Shown here: positions 19,816 through 28,630 of the stretch, piece by piece
Layout: every line of letters begins with the position of its first letter
Position numbering within the stretch: the stretch's first letter is position 1
DNA from: Streptomyces sp. HB132
GTDB lineage: Bacteria; Actinomycetota; Actinomycetes; Streptomycetales; Streptomycetaceae
Direction of reading: 5' to 3'
DNA: 64,000 nt
Assembly: GCF_016909575.1 (NCBI RefSeq)
Contig: NZ_JAFBGA010000003.1
Coordinates: 248,001 to 312,000, forward strand
Made by a program: the position numbers and the translations under genes
Notes under the pieces: generated by a model
The model's database searches: none
The model's input: only the letters and a program-made list of their open reading frames with translations
Told to the model about the DNA's origin: nothing

Positions 19816-20742
19816 TCAGTGCGGGCAGTTGCCCCGGTACTCCGCGATCGTCAGGCTGGCCGACGGGATCGGGCAGAGGAACTGCTCGTAGCGGGTGTCG
19901 TTGTCGATGAAGCGCTTCAGCCACGAGATGCTGTACTTCGCGATCGTCGTGTTCGAGGTGTTCGGGGTGAAGTGGGTGGCGCCCCGGAGCTCCAGGTACG
20001 CCTTGTCCAGCGAGCTCGGCAGCGAGTTGTAGAACGGCTTCGAGTGCGAGGCGACGGAAGCGACCGTGTCACCGTCGGCCCCGACGATCAGCGTGGGGGT
20101 CTGCACCTCCGGCCATGTCTTGTCCGTGTTCCAGCCGGTCAGCGGGATCGCGGCCTTCAGCGACGGACGGTCCTTCGCGGCCTCCAGGGTGCCGCCACCG
20201 CCCATGGAATGGCCCATCACACCCAGCCGCGAGGCGTCGACCCGCGTGCGGGCCGAGCTCCTCTGGGTGAGGTAGTCCAGCGCGGCCAGCAGCTGGTCAC
20301 CACGGCTGGCCGGCTGGTCCGCGGTCGTGTTGGTGTCGATGGTGAACACCACGAAACCCTGCGAGGCCAGCCGCGGGCCCAGCCAGGCGATGCTCGACTG
20401 GTAGGCGGTGAAGCCGGGCGCGATCACGACCGCGCCGAACGTTCCGTCGGAGGTGGATGTCGGGTAGTAGATCGTGCCGCCACCGAAGCCGCTGACACTC
20501 AGCGAGGAGACCGTCGTCTGGGACGTGGCGTACGAGCCGCGGCTCGCCTCGATGCTCGAGTTGCTCGGGGCGGGGCCACGCTCGTACGGGTTGTCGGCGG
20601 CCTGCGCGCCCGGCACCAGGGCGGTGACCAGACCGGCCGTGGCGGCCGCCGCCGCCAGGGCGAGTCTGACGGTACGGGAGCGGCTCCCGGACGTCCGGTG
20701 GCGGCGGGGGGAGATGTCGCCGGAGGGCAGATGCTGCTGCAC
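19816..20742 (-). CDS. Secreted cutinase / PET-hydrolase-like polyester hydrolase
   Basis: This 308 aa protein is a secreted serine esterase of the bacterial cutinase group that includes Thermobifida cutinases, LCC and PETase-type enzymes. A basic N-terminus and hydrophobic core (about 24-47) end in a likely signal peptidase site GAQA-AD. The mature protein begins [11 protein letters not shown]. Family signatures are [33 protein letters not shown] and [10 protein letters not shown]. The catalytic triad is Ser179, Asp225 and His257; oxyanion positions are Phe111 and Met180; the substrate-stacking Trp is Trp204. One C-terminal disulfide (Cys290-Cys306) is likely. The start is GTG. Natural substrates are probably plant cutin or suberin. 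Confidence 0.92.
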   Translation of the reverse strand: MQQHLPSGDISPRRHRTSGSRSRTVRLALAAAAATAGLVTALVPGAQAADNPYERGPAPSNSSIEASRGSYATSQTTVSSLSVSGFGGGTIYYPTSTSDGTFGAVVIAPGFTAYQSSIAWLGPRLASQGFVVFTIDTNTTADQPASRGDQLLAALDYLTQRSSARTRVDASRLGVMGHSMGGGGTLEAAKDRPSLKAAIPLTGWNTDKTWPEVQTPTLIVGADGDTVASVASHSKPFYNSLPSSLDKAYLELRGATHFTPNTSNTTIAKYSISWLKRFIDNDTRYEQFLCPIPSASLTIAEYRGNCPH

Positions 20743-20759
20743 GAGGGGGGATCCTCTCG

Positions 20760-20777
20760 GTTGTGGCGGACCACAAC
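20760..20777. promoter_or_regulatory. Palindromic operator candidate before cutinase
   Basis: A 7-bp inverted repeat with 4-nt spacer (GTTGTGG at 20760-20766, CCACAAC at 20771-20777) lies 17 bases upstream of the cutinase start codon. Its position would let a bound repressor block transcription start or elongation. The cognate regulator is unknown. Confidence 0.4.
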
Positions 20778-20829
20778 GCGGCAGCCGCAGGCCCCGTCGT
20801 CCGGGGGTCTTCGGGAGAGCACCGCGTGG

Positions 20830-20858
20830 GTGGCGCCGTCATGTGCTGACGGCGCCAC
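20830..20858 (-). terminator. Terminator of the his operon
   Basis: A 12-bp perfect stem (20830-20841 with 20847-20858) and 5-nt loop lie 75 bases downstream of the hisF stop. Confidence 0.7.
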
Positions 20859-20932
20859 TCTGGCGGCACCCGCTCCGTGGCGGCATCGGCGAGATCGCCG
20901 GTCTTCGCACCCGGGCCACTTCCCGGCCGGGG

Positions 20933-21688
20933 TCAGCGAACGGGGTGTCCGGCCTCGCGCAGGGCACCCTTGACCTCGGAGATGCGCAGGTCACCGAAGT
21001 GGAAGACGGACGCGGCGAGGACCGCGTCGGCGCCCGCGCCGACGGCCGGCGCGAAATCCTCCAGCCGGCCCGCACCGCCGGAGGCGATGACGGGGACGGT
21101 GACGTGCGCCCGCACGGCCTTGATCATCTCGGTGTCGTAGCCGTCCTTCGTGCCGTCGGCGTCCATCGAGTTCAGCAGGATCTCGCCGGCGCCGAGTTCG
21201 GCGGCGCGGTGCGCCCACTCCACGGCGTCGATGCCGGTGCCCCTGCGTCCTCCGTGGGTCGTCACCTCGAAGGTGCCCTCGGGGGTGCGCCGGGCGTCGA
21301 CGGAGAGCACGAGCACCTGGCGTCCGAACCGTTCGGCGATCTCACGGATGAGCTCGGGGCGGGCGATGGCGGCGGTGTTGACCCCGACCTTGTCGGCCCC
21401 GGCGCGCAGCAGCTTGTCGACGTCGTCGGGGGTGCGGACACCGCCGCCGACGGTGAGCGGGATGAAGACCTGCTCGGCGGTGCGGCGCACCACGTCGTAC
21501 GTCGTCTCGCGGTCACCGCTGGAGGCGGTGATGTCGAGGAAGGTCAGCTCGTCGGCGCCCTCGGCGTCGTACAGCTTGGCCATCTCCACGGGGTCGCCGG
21601 CGTCGCGCAGGTTCTGGAAGTTGACGCCCTTGACGACGCGGCCCTTGTCGACGTCCAGGCACGGGATGACCCGTACGGCGAGGGTCAT
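20933..21688 (-). CDS. hisF: Imidazole glycerol phosphate synthase, cyclase subunit
   Basis: HisF uses ammonia from HisH to turn PRFAR into imidazole glycerol phosphate and AICAR. The 251 aa TIM-barrel protein starts [20 protein letters not shown], placing catalytic Asp12 in the first strand. The second catalytic Asp is in [15 protein letters not shown], and the phosphate site includes VIASGGAG. Its ATG overlaps the ridA stop (ATGA at 21685-21688). It is the last gene of the operon. Confidence 0.97.
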   Translation of the reverse strand: MTLAVRVIPCLDVDKGRVVKGVNFQNLRDAGDPVEMAKLYDAEGADELTFLDITASSGDRETTYDVVRRTAEQVFIPLTVGGGVRTPDDVDKLLRAGADKVGVNTAAIARPELIREIAERFGRQVLVLSVDARRTPEGTFEVTTHGGRRGTGIDAVEWAHRAAELGAGEILLNSMDADGTKDGYDTEMIKAVRAHVTVPVIASGGAGRLEDFAPAVGAGADAVLAASVFHFGDLRISEVKGALREAGHPVR

Positions 21689-22083
21689 CGCTCACCTGCC
21701 CGGTAGGCCTCGACCTCGACCTCGACGACCAGGGAGGGGTCGACGAGGCCGGACACGATGATCATGGAGGCGGCGGGGCGGACGTCGTCGAACAGCTCCT
21801 TGTGGGCGCGGCCCACCTCGTCGACGTCCCGGGCGTGTGTGATGTACATCCGGGTGCGGACGACGTCCTCACGGCCGAGTCCGACCTGCTTCAGGGCGTC
21901 GAAGGCGACCCGGAAGGAGGCGACGGCCTGCTCGTGCGGGCTGCCCGCCACGATCTGGCCGTCGACCACGGAGGTGCAGCCGGAGACCAGGACGAGGCCG
22001 GTGGGGAGCTCCACGGCACGGGAGTAGCCGAACTTCTCCTCCCAGGGAGCGCCGGAGGACACGCGGCGTACGGAGTCCGTCAT
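21685..22083 (-). CDS. RidA-family protein within the his operon
   Basis: This 132 aa protein belongs to the YjgF/RidA family, whose best known members hydrolyse reactive enamine/imine intermediates. It has the typical core with [34 protein letters not shown] and [20 protein letters not shown]. The RidA active-site arginine corresponds to the R in VRTRMYI. It lies between priA and hisF with four-base overlaps on both sides, so it is translated as part of the histidine operon. It could protect against a by-product of the pathway or its PLP enzymes, which is inference. Confidence 0.92.
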   Translation of the reverse strand: MTDSVRRVSSGAPWEEKFGYSRAVELPTGLVLVSGCTSVVDGQIVAGSPHEQAVASFRVAFDALKQVGLGREDVVRTRMYITHARDVDEVGRAHKELFDDVRPAASMIIVSGLVDPSLVVEVEVEAYRAGER

Positions 22084-22805
22084 GCGGCGACCGCCTTGAG
22101 GGCCTCTTCGAGGGTGAACGCCTTCGCGTACAGGGCCTTGCCGACGATGGCTCCCTCGACGCCTTCCGGGACGAGCAGGGAGATCGCGCGCAGGTCGGCG
22201 AGCGAGGAGACACCGCCGGAGGCGACGACGGGCTTGTCGGTGGCGGCGCAGACGTCGCGCAGGAGGGCCAGGTTGGGGCCCTGAAGCGTGCCGTCCTTGG
22301 CGATGTCGGTCACGACGTAGCGGGCGCAGCCCTCGGAGTCGAGGCGGGCGAGCGTCTCGTAGAGGTCGCCGCCGTCGCGGGTCCAGCCGCGGCCGCGCAG
22401 CGTCGTGCCCCGGACGTCGAGGCCGACGGCGATCTTGTCGCCGTGCTCGGCGATGACCTTGGCGACCCACTCGGGGGTCTCCAGGGCGGCGGTGCCGAGG
22501 TTGACCCGGCGGCAGCCGGTGGCGAGGGCGGCGGCGAGCGAGGCGTCGTCGCGGATGCCTCCGGAGAGCTCGACCTTGATGTCCATGGCCCCGGCCACCT
22601 CGGCGATCAGCCCGCGGTTGTCGCCGGTGCCGAAGGCGGCGTCCAGGTCCACGAGGTGCAGCCACTCGGCGCCGGAGCTCTGCCAGGCGAGAGCCGCCTC
22701 GAGCGGGGAGCCGTACGAGGTCTCGGAGCCGGATTCGCCGTGCACGAGGCGGACGGCCTGTCCGTCGCGTACGTCTACGGCGGGGAGCAGTTCAAGCTTC
22801 GGCAT
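22080..22805 (-). CDS. priA: Bifunctional phosphoribosyl isomerase PriA (HisA/TrpF)
   Basis: In actinobacteria lacking trpF, this enzyme isomerises both ProFAR (histidine) and phosphoribosyl anthranilate (tryptophan). The 241 aa TIM barrel has [15 protein letters not shown] with the first catalytic Asp, [14 protein letters not shown], where Arg and Trp in RGW are the substrate-switch residues described for PriA, and [11 protein letters not shown] with the second catalytic Asp. The start codon ATG shares one base with the hisH stop (TAATG). The trp block at 4985-11524 lacks trpF, which fits the dual role. Confidence 0.95.
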   Translation of the reverse strand: MPKLELLPAVDVRDGQAVRLVHGESGSETSYGSPLEAALAWQSSGAEWLHLVDLDAAFGTGDNRGLIAEVAGAMDIKVELSGGIRDDASLAAALATGCRRVNLGTAALETPEWVAKVIAEHGDKIAVGLDVRGTTLRGRGWTRDGGDLYETLARLDSEGCARYVVTDIAKDGTLQGPNLALLRDVCAATDKPVVASGGVSSLADLRAISLLVPEGVEGAIVGKALYAKAFTLEEALKAVAA

Positions 22806-23446
22806 TACAGCGTCTCGATCCAGTTGGTCAGCAGCTGGGCGCCGGCATCGCCGGACTTCTCGGGGTGGAACTGGGTGGCCCACAGCGCGCCGTTCTCGAC
22901 GGCCGCCACGAACCGCTCTCCGTGCGCGGCCCAAGTGACCTTGGGGGCGCGGATCTTGTCGTTGGTCACTTCGAGGGACCAGTCGTGCGCCGCGTAGGAG
23001 TGCACGAAGTAGTAACGCGCCTCGGCGTCCAGGCCGGCGAAGAGCTGGGAGCCCTCGGGTGGCTCGACGGTGTTCCAGCCCATGTGCGGCACGACGTCGG
23101 CCTGCAGCGGTCCGACGGTGCCGGGCCACTCGTCGAGGCCCTCCGTCTCGACGCCGTGCTCGATGCCGCGCTCGAACAGGATCTGCATCCCGACACAGAT
23201 GCCCATGACGGGCCGGCCGCCGGATAGCCTGCGGCCGATGATCCATTCGCCGCGCGCCTTCTTCAGGCCCGCCATGCAGGCGGAGAAGGCGCCGACGCCG
23301 GGGACGAGCAGCCCGTCGGCGTTCATCGCGGTGTCGAAGTCGCGGGTGATCTCCACGTCCCCGCCGACGTGGGCGAGGGCCCGCTCGGCGGACCGTACGT
23401 TGCCGAAGCCGTAGTCGAAGACGACGATCTTCTTCTTGTCACTCAC
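22805..23446 (-). CDS. hisH: Imidazole glycerol phosphate synthase, glutaminase subunit
   Basis: HisH hydrolyses glutamine and delivers ammonia to HisF. The 213 aa class I amidotransferase has LLVPGVGAF as the oxyanion strand, catalytic Cys84 in GICVGMQIL, and the His-Glu pair in [12 protein letters not shown]. The start is GTG with GAGGTGG upstream. It follows the small membrane peptide gene by 9 bases and overlaps priA by one base. Confidence 0.97.
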   Translation of the reverse strand: MSDKKKIVVFDYGFGNVRSAERALAHVGGDVEITRDFDTAMNADGLLVPGVGAFSACMAGLKKARGEWIIGRRLSGGRPVMGICVGMQILFERGIEHGVETEGLDEWPGTVGPLQADVVPHMGWNTVEPPEGSQLFAGLDAEARYYFVHSYAAHDWSLEVTNDKIRAPKVTWAAHGERFVAAVENGALWATQFHPEKSGDAGAQLLTNWIETL

Positions 23447-23455
23447 AGTGCCACC

Positions 23456-23623
23456 TCAGTTCCAGAGTCCCTGGATCCGCATGATGCCCGCCACCAGGCA
23501 CATCACGGAGCCGATCCCGAGGAGCACGACGACGCCCTTGGGCATGCCCTGCTTCCAGAAGGAGTAGACCCCGCCGGCCAGGAAGAGGCCGACGAGGATC
23601 AGAACGGTGTTGAGGCCGGTCAC
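23456..23623 (-). CDS. 55 aa membrane peptide in the his operon
   Basis: A 55 aa protein from the GTG at 23623, whose start overlaps the hisB stop (GTGA at 23620-23623). It has two hydrophobic segments (LNTVLILVGLFLAGGVY and VVVLLGIGSVMCLVAGIM) joined by a basic turn SFWKQGMPKG, so it should form a helical hairpin in the membrane. I do not recognise a named family. Tight coupling on both sides (hisB before, hisH 9 bases after) indicates a genuine gene. Its function is unknown. Confidence 0.75.
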   Translation of the reverse strand: MTGLNTVLILVGLFLAGGVYSFWKQGMPKGVVVLLGIGSVMCLVAGIMRIQGLWN

Positions 23624-24213
23624 AGGGCGCCCTTCGTGGACGGGAGGATGCCGGCCGCGCGCGGGTCGTGCTCGCTGGCGTACCGCAGGGCGCGGGCCAG
23701 TGCCTTGAACTGGCACTCCACGATGTGGTGGGCGTTGCGCCCGTACGGGACGTGCACGTGCAGGGCGATCTGCGCCTGGGCGACGAAGGACTCCAGGATG
23801 TGCCGGGTCATCGTGGTGTCGTACTCGCCGATCATCGGCGCCATCTTCTCCGGCTCGGTGTGTACCAGGTAGGGGCGGCCGGAGAGGTCGACGGTGACCT
23901 GGGCGAGCGACTCGTCCAGCGGGACGGTGCAGTTGCCGAAGCGGTAGATGCCGACCTTGTCACCGAGCGCCTGCCTGAAGGCCGCGCCGAGCGCGAGGGC
24001 GGTGTCCTCGATGGTGTGGTGCGAGTCGATGTGCAGGTCGCCCTCGGTCTTGACCGTGAGGTCGAAGAGCCCGTGACGGCCGAGCTGGTCGAGCATGTGG
24101 TCGTAGAAGCCGACCCCGGTCGCGACATCGACCTTGCCGGTGCCGTCGAGGTCGATCTCGACGAGTACGGAGGTCTCCTTGGTGGTCCGCTCCACCCTGC
24201 CTACGCGGCTCAT
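23620..24213 (-). CDS. hisB: Imidazoleglycerol-phosphate dehydratase
   Basis: HisB dehydrates imidazole glycerol phosphate to imidazole acetol phosphate using Mn2+. The 197 aa monofunctional protein has the two repeated metal-binding elements [14 protein letters not shown] and [20 protein letters not shown], plus [18 protein letters not shown]. No phosphatase domain is fused, as is normal in actinobacteria. The ATG overlaps the hisC stop (ATGA at 24210-24213). Confidence 0.97.
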   Translation of the reverse strand: MSRVGRVERTTKETSVLVEIDLDGTGKVDVATGVGFYDHMLDQLGRHGLFDLTVKTEGDLHIDSHHTIEDTALALGAAFRQALGDKVGIYRFGNCTVPLDESLAQVTVDLSGRPYLVHTEPEKMAPMIGEYDTTMTRHILESFVAQAQIALHVHVPYGRNAHHIVECQFKALARALRYASEHDPRAAGILPSTKGAL

Positions 24214-25328
24214 GCGTCGTGCTCCTTCTTCAGTTCGCGCACCGCATCGAGGAACGCGTCGTTCTCTGCCGGGGTTCCCGCGGAGACCCGCAGCCACCCC
24301 GGTACGCCGTTGTCCCGGACCAGGACGCCCCGGTCGAGGATCTGCCGCCAGGCGGTGTGGCTGTCGGCGAAGCGGCCGAACTGGACGAAGTTGGCGTCCG
24401 AGTCGGTGACGGCGAAGCCGAGCTCCCGCAGTTCGTCGACCAGCCGGTCGCGCTCGCTCTTGAGCTGCGCGACGTATCCGAGCAGCGTATCGGTGTGCTC
24501 CAGGGCGGCGAGCGCGGTGGCCTGTGTGATGGAGGACAGGTGGTACGGCAGGCGCACCAGCTGGACCGCGTCGACGACCGCCGGGTCCGCCGCGAGGTAT
24601 CCGAGGCGCAGGCCGGCGGCGCCGAACGCCTTGGACATGGTGCGGGAGAGCACCAGGTGGGGGCGTCCCTCGATGAGCGGGAGCAGCGAGGGGTGGTGGC
24701 TGAATTCGCCGTACGCCTCGTCCACGACGACCATCGAGGGCCGGGCGGCCTGGGCGGCGTCGTACAGGGCGACGACGGTGTCGGCGTCCACCGCGGTGCC
24801 GGTGGGGTTGTTGGGCGAGGTGATGAAGACGACCTCGGGCCGGTGCTCGGCGATGGCCCGCTTCGCGGCCTCGACGTCGATGGTGAAGTCCGCGTTGCGC
24901 GGTCCGGAGATCCAGCCGGTGCCGGTGCCGCGGGAGATGAGGGCGTGCATGGAGTACGAGGGCTCGAACCCGATCGCGGTGCGCCCGGGGCCGCCGAAGG
25001 TCTGCAGCAGCTGCTGGAGGACCTCGTTGGAGCCGTTGGCCGCCCACACGTGGGCGGCGGAGACCTCGTGCCCGGCGGTGCGGGTGAGGTAGCGGGCGAG
25101 CTCCGTGCGGAGCTCCACGGCGTCGCGGTCGGGGTAGCGGTTGAGGTCGCGGGCCGCTTCGCGGACCCGCTCGGCGATGCGGTCGACGAGCGCGTCGGGC
25201 AGCGGGTACGGGTTCTCGTTGGTGTTCAGCCGGACCGGTACGTCCAGCTGCGGCGCGCCGTACGGGGACTGCCCGCGCAGTTCGTCGCGGATCGGGAGCG
25301 CGTCCCAGGCGTTGGTGCTGTTCGTCAC
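24210..25328 (-). CDS. hisC: Histidinol-phosphate aminotransferase
   Basis: HisC transaminates imidazole acetol phosphate with glutamate using PLP. The 372 aa fold-type I enzyme has [12 protein letters not shown] at the N-terminus, [19 protein letters not shown], the [10 protein letters not shown] motif, VVDEAYGEF with the Asp that contacts the PLP ring, and the Schiff-base lysine in [17 protein letters not shown]. The start is GTG, overlapping the hisD stop (GTGA at 25325-25328). Confidence 0.97.
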   Translation of the reverse strand: MTNSTNAWDALPIRDELRGQSPYGAPQLDVPVRLNTNENPYPLPDALVDRIAERVREAARDLNRYPDRDAVELRTELARYLTRTAGHEVSAAHVWAANGSNEVLQQLLQTFGGPGRTAIGFEPSYSMHALISRGTGTGWISGPRNADFTIDVEAAKRAIAEHRPEVVFITSPNNPTGTAVDADTVVALYDAAQAARPSMVVVDEAYGEFSHHPSLLPLIEGRPHLVLSRTMSKAFGAAGLRLGYLAADPAVVDAVQLVRLPYHLSSITQATALAALEHTDTLLGYVAQLKSERDRLVDELRELGFAVTDSDANFVQFGRFADSHTAWRQILDRGVLVRDNGVPGWLRVSAGTPAENDAFLDAVRELKKEHDA

Positions 25329-26647
25329 GCTTGCGGAACCTTCCAGCCGAACCTGGCCTTGAGCGCGGCGCCGTGGGCGGGGAGGTCCTCCGCCTCGGCG
25401 AGGGTCACCACGTGGTGGGTGACCTCGGCGAGCGCGTCGCGGGTGTAGTCGACGATGTGGATGCCGCGCAGGAAGGACTGCACGGACAGGCCCGAGGAGT
25501 GGCAGGCGCAGCCGCCCGTGGGCAGGACGTGGTTGGAGCCGGCGCAGTAGTCGCCGAGGGAGACGGGCGACCAGGGGCCGACGAAGACGGCGCCGGCGTT
25601 GCGGACCCGGTCGGCGACGGCGGCGGCGTTCTCCGTCTGGATCTCCAGGTGCTCGGCGGCGTACGCGTCGACGACCTTGAGGCCGTCCTCGATCGAGGAG
25701 ACCAGGACGATCGCGGACTGGCGGCCGGCCAGCGCGGGCTCGATCCGGTCGGTGACGTGCTTGGTCGCGGCGACCTGGGGCTTCAGCTCGGCCTCGGTGG
25801 CGGCGGCCAGCTCCTCGGAGTCGGTGACGAGCACCGCGGCGGCCATGGGGTCGTGCTCGGCCTGGCTGATCAGGTCGGCGGCGACGTGCACCGGGTCGGC
25901 GCTCGCGTCGGCGAGGATCGCGATCTCGGTGGGGCCGGCCTCGGCGTCGATGCCGACGCGGCCCTTGAGGAGGCGCTTGGCCGCGGCGACGTAGATGTTG
26001 CCGGGGCCGGTGACGAGGTTGACGGGCAGGCAGTCCTCGGTGCCGTACGCGAACATCGCGACGGCCTGGGCGCCGCCCGCGGCGTACACCTCGTCGACGC
26101 CGAGGAGCGCGCAGGCCGCGAGGATCGTGGGGTGCGGCAGGCCGCCGAACTCCTTCTGGGGCGGGGACGCGACGGCGATGCCCTCGACGCCGGCCTCCTG
26201 CGCCGGGACGACGTTCATGACGACGGACGACGGGTAGACCGAGCGGCCGCCGGGGACGTACAGCCCGACGCGCTCGACCGGCACCCACTTCTCGGTGACC
26301 GTGCCGCCGGGGACGACCTGGGTGGTGTGCGTGGTGCGGCGCTGCTCGCGGTGGACGAGGCGGGCGCGGCGGACGGACTCCTCGAGCGCCGCGCGCACGG
26401 CGGGGTCGAGACGCTCGAGCGCCCCGGTGATCGCGTCGGCGGGGACCCGGATCGAGTCGATGCGTACGCCGTCGAATTTCTCTCCCCACTCGATCACTGC
26501 CTCGGAGCCACGATGGCGTACGTCCTCGCAGATGGGCCGCACCGTCTCCAGGGCGGCTTCCACGTCGAACTCGGCACGGGGCAGCAGGTCGCGCAGGTCG
26601 CCGCCCTCGGGGAGGGCGGTGCCGCGCAGATCGATTCGAGAGATCAC
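25325..26647 (-). CDS. hisD: Histidinol dehydrogenase
   Basis: HisD oxidises histidinol to histidine in two NAD+-dependent steps with Zn2+. The 440 aa protein has [31 protein letters not shown] sequence ([18 protein letters not shown]), [10 protein letters not shown], the zinc and catalytic His region SQAEHDPMA, and [19 protein letters not shown] chose the GTG at 26647, which gives a family-like start ([16 protein letters not shown]); an ATG at 26707 would add 20 unlike residues. It is the first gene of the operon. Confidence 0.96.
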   Translation of the reverse strand: MISRIDLRGTALPEGGDLRDLLPRAEFDVEAALETVRPICEDVRHRGSEAVIEWGEKFDGVRIDSIRVPADAITGALERLDPAVRAALEESVRRARLVHREQRRTTHTTQVVPGGTVTEKWVPVERVGLYVPGGRSVYPSSVVMNVVPAQEAGVEGIAVASPPQKEFGGLPHPTILAACALLGVDEVYAAGGAQAVAMFAYGTEDCLPVNLVTGPGNIYVAAAKRLLKGRVGIDAEAGPTEIAILADASADPVHVAADLISQAEHDPMAAAVLVTDSEELAAATEAELKPQVAATKHVTDRIEPALAGRQSAIVLVSSIEDGLKVVDAYAAEHLEIQTENAAAVADRVRNAGAVFVGPWSPVSLGDYCAGSNHVLPTGGCACHSSGLSVQSFLRGIHIVDYTRDALAEVTHHVVTLAEAEDLPAHGAALKARFGWKVPQA

Positions 26648-26688
26648 ACCCCCAATTCTCTCAGACCGTTTCCGGCGTCCGGTCGCCC

Positions 26689-26705
26689 GTATCACTGGCT
26701 GATAC
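26689..26705. promoter_or_regulatory. Inverted repeat in hisD upstream region
   Basis: A perfect 6-bp inverted repeat with 5-nt spacer (GTATCA at 26689-26694, TGATAC at 26700-26705) lies 42 bases upstream of hisD, in the region shared with the divergent gene at 26809. It could be an operator for either side. Confidence 0.3.
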
Positions 26706-26808
26706 ATGTCCCGGCTGTCACTGCTGACCGTTAGCTTTCACACGGTCACGCAGAGGGAAGAACGACTGTACGAGGCGCGGGATGATCCGTGCGGGCGGAG
26801 GTGGTGCA

Positions 26809-28410
26809 GTGACGGAATCGCAGGACGGTGAGATTCCCGACGGGCTCAGCGCCGCGGAGCTGGGGATGTGGCAGTCGTTCCGGAACGGGACGACGTACGA
26901 CCTGCGCTCCCACGACCCGGTGCGTGACGATCCGTTCGCCCCGCACAGCTGGGGTCCGGAGCGGAGCGTCGGCGCCCGGACGGTGGCGCGGCTGCTGCTC
27001 AGCGGCCCGGCGGCGCGGCCGGGCCGGGTGGCGGCGCTGAAGCTGAGGGGCGTCCGCATCACGGGGAAGCTGGATCTGGCGGGCGGGCGTGTCTCGCCTT
27101 ACGTGGAGTTGACGGGATGCCGCTTCGAGCAGGAGGTGGTGGTGCCCGAGTGCCATTTCACGACGCTGCGGATGGTGGGCTGCTCGGTGCCGCGGCTCGA
27201 CGCGGCCCGGCTGCACACGGAGGGGGACCTGCATCTGCCGCGGTGCCGGATCGACCGCGGCATCCGGCTGACCGACGCCCAGATCGGCACGGACCTGCTG
27301 ATCAACCAGATCCGTATCGGCCCCGACCGGCGCGGCCGCGCCTTCGTGGGCGACGGGATGTCGGTCGCGCAGGACCTGCAGGCCGAGATGATCGAGACGC
27401 GCGGGGAGCTGAGTCTGCGCGGGGCGAAGGTCGGCGGTTCGCTGAGTCTGCGCGGCAGCCGGCTGCGCGCGACGGACGGACGACGGGCACTGAACGCCCC
27501 GCAGCTGAGCGTGGAGCGCACGCTGTACATGACGGAGGCGTGGGTGAGCATCGACACGGGGAACCAGGGCACCACCCCGCCGTTCGGCATCGCCCGGGGC
27601 GGCGGTCCGGCTCGCGGGACGCGGGCGCAGGTCTTCGAGTGCCGGGGCGCGGTGCGGCTCGACGACGGGCGCTTCGGGGACGCGGTGGACCTGCACAAGG
27701 CGCGCTTCGTGCTCGCCGACCGTGAGGAGCTGTCGCTGCGCCGGATCGTCACCCCCGAGCTCCGGTTCAACGCGGAGCGCCCGCAGGAGGGCAGGGTCGT
27801 GCTGAACGGCGCGAAGGTCGTCACGCTGATCGACGTGTCGACCAGCTGGCCTGGCCCGGGCGGCCTGGCGATGGGCGGCTTCGTCTACGAGAACCTCGTT
27901 CCGTACGGCCATTTCCCGCTGTCCCGGCGCCTGGAGTGGGTGCTGGCCGCGACCCCCGAGTACGTCCCGGAGCCGTACGAGCGCCTCGCGACGGTGCTCC
28001 GCAGCTGCGGTGAGGACGCTGACGCCCGCGAGGTGCTGCTGGCCAAGCAGCGGCGCCGGCGCGAGACGCTGCCGCCCGCGGGAAGGATCTGGGGCTACCT
28101 GCAGGACTGGACCGTGGCGTACGGCTACCGGCCGGGCCGGGCCCTGGTCTGGATGGCGGTGCTGTGGGCGGCCGGGGCGGTGGCCTTCTCGCGGTACGAC
28201 CCCGAGTCCATCAAGGGCAACGAGCATCCGCAGTGGAATCCGGCCCTGTACGCACTGGATCTGCTGGTGCCCGTGATCGATCTCGGACAGGACGGGTACT
28301 GGCTGCTGGAGGGCGGCTGGCAGTGGACGGCCGCGGTCCTCGTGCTGCTGGGTTGGATACTGGCCACGACGGTGGCGGCGGGCGCGTCGCGACTGCTGCG
28401 GCGAGGCTGA
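26809..28410 (+). CDS. Beta-helix domain membrane protein of unknown function
   Basis: This 533 aa protein, often labelled a membrane-associated oxidoreductase in Streptomyces genomes, shows no nucleotide-binding motif that I can see. The first two thirds contain repeated short beta-rich units with Leu/Val/Ile at five- to seven-residue spacing (ALKLRGVRITGKLDLAGG, ELSLRGAKVGGSLSLRGS), which predicts a right-handed beta-helix like pentapeptide-repeat proteins. The C-terminal 100 residues have two clear membrane segments (ALVWMAVLWAAGAVAF and AAVLVLLGWILATTVAAGA). The GTG at 26809 has GGAGG 7 bases upstream; the ATG at 26782 is possible. It is divergent from hisD. Confidence 0.8.
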   Translation: MTESQDGEIPDGLSAAELGMWQSFRNGTTYDLRSHDPVRDDPFAPHSWGPERSVGARTVARLLLSGPAARPGRVAALKLRGVRITGKLDLAGGRVSPYVELTGCRFEQEVVVPECHFTTLRMVGCSVPRLDAARLHTEGDLHLPRCRIDRGIRLTDAQIGTDLLINQIRIGPDRRGRAFVGDGMSVAQDLQAEMIETRGELSLRGAKVGGSLSLRGSRLRATDGRRALNAPQLSVERTLYMTEAWVSIDTGNQGTTPPFGIARGGGPARGTRAQVFECRGAVRLDDGRFGDAVDLHKARFVLADREELSLRRIVTPELRFNAERPQEGRVVLNGAKVVTLIDVSTSWPGPGGLAMGGFVYENLVPYGHFPLSRRLEWVLAATPEYVPEPYERLATVLRSCGEDADAREVLLAKQRRRRETLPPAGRIWGYLQDWTVAYGYRPGRALVWMAVLWAAGAVAFSRYDPESIKGNEHPQWNPALYALDLLVPVIDLGQDGYWLLEGGWQWTAAVLVLLGWILATTVAAGASRLLRRG

Positions 28411-28630
28411 CGGGAGACGGCGTGCCGTACGGCCGGATCCCTGTCACAGGGCGGTCGAACTTGCGGTCGAGGCCCGGCCGGACGGACGGTCACCGGCGAC
28501 CGGAAGGTCGGAATCGCGCCAGCCACGCGCGGTTCCTTTGCTTCTTCTTGACCTTTCCCAGGGCAACCCTTCCACTCGCCACAGAAGCTTCACAGAGGCC
28601 CTCTGGCGTCGCCCCCACCAGGGCTTTTCA

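Noticed and set aside
15997..20742. Secondary-metabolite cluster suggested by a LAL regulator, transporter and hydrolases
   Set aside because: There are no synthase, tailoring or resistance genes; both sides are core metabolism.
23456..23716. 86 aa form of the membrane peptide
   Set aside because: The extra N-terminus overlaps hisB in another frame; the GTG at 23623 in the hisB stop is the likely start.
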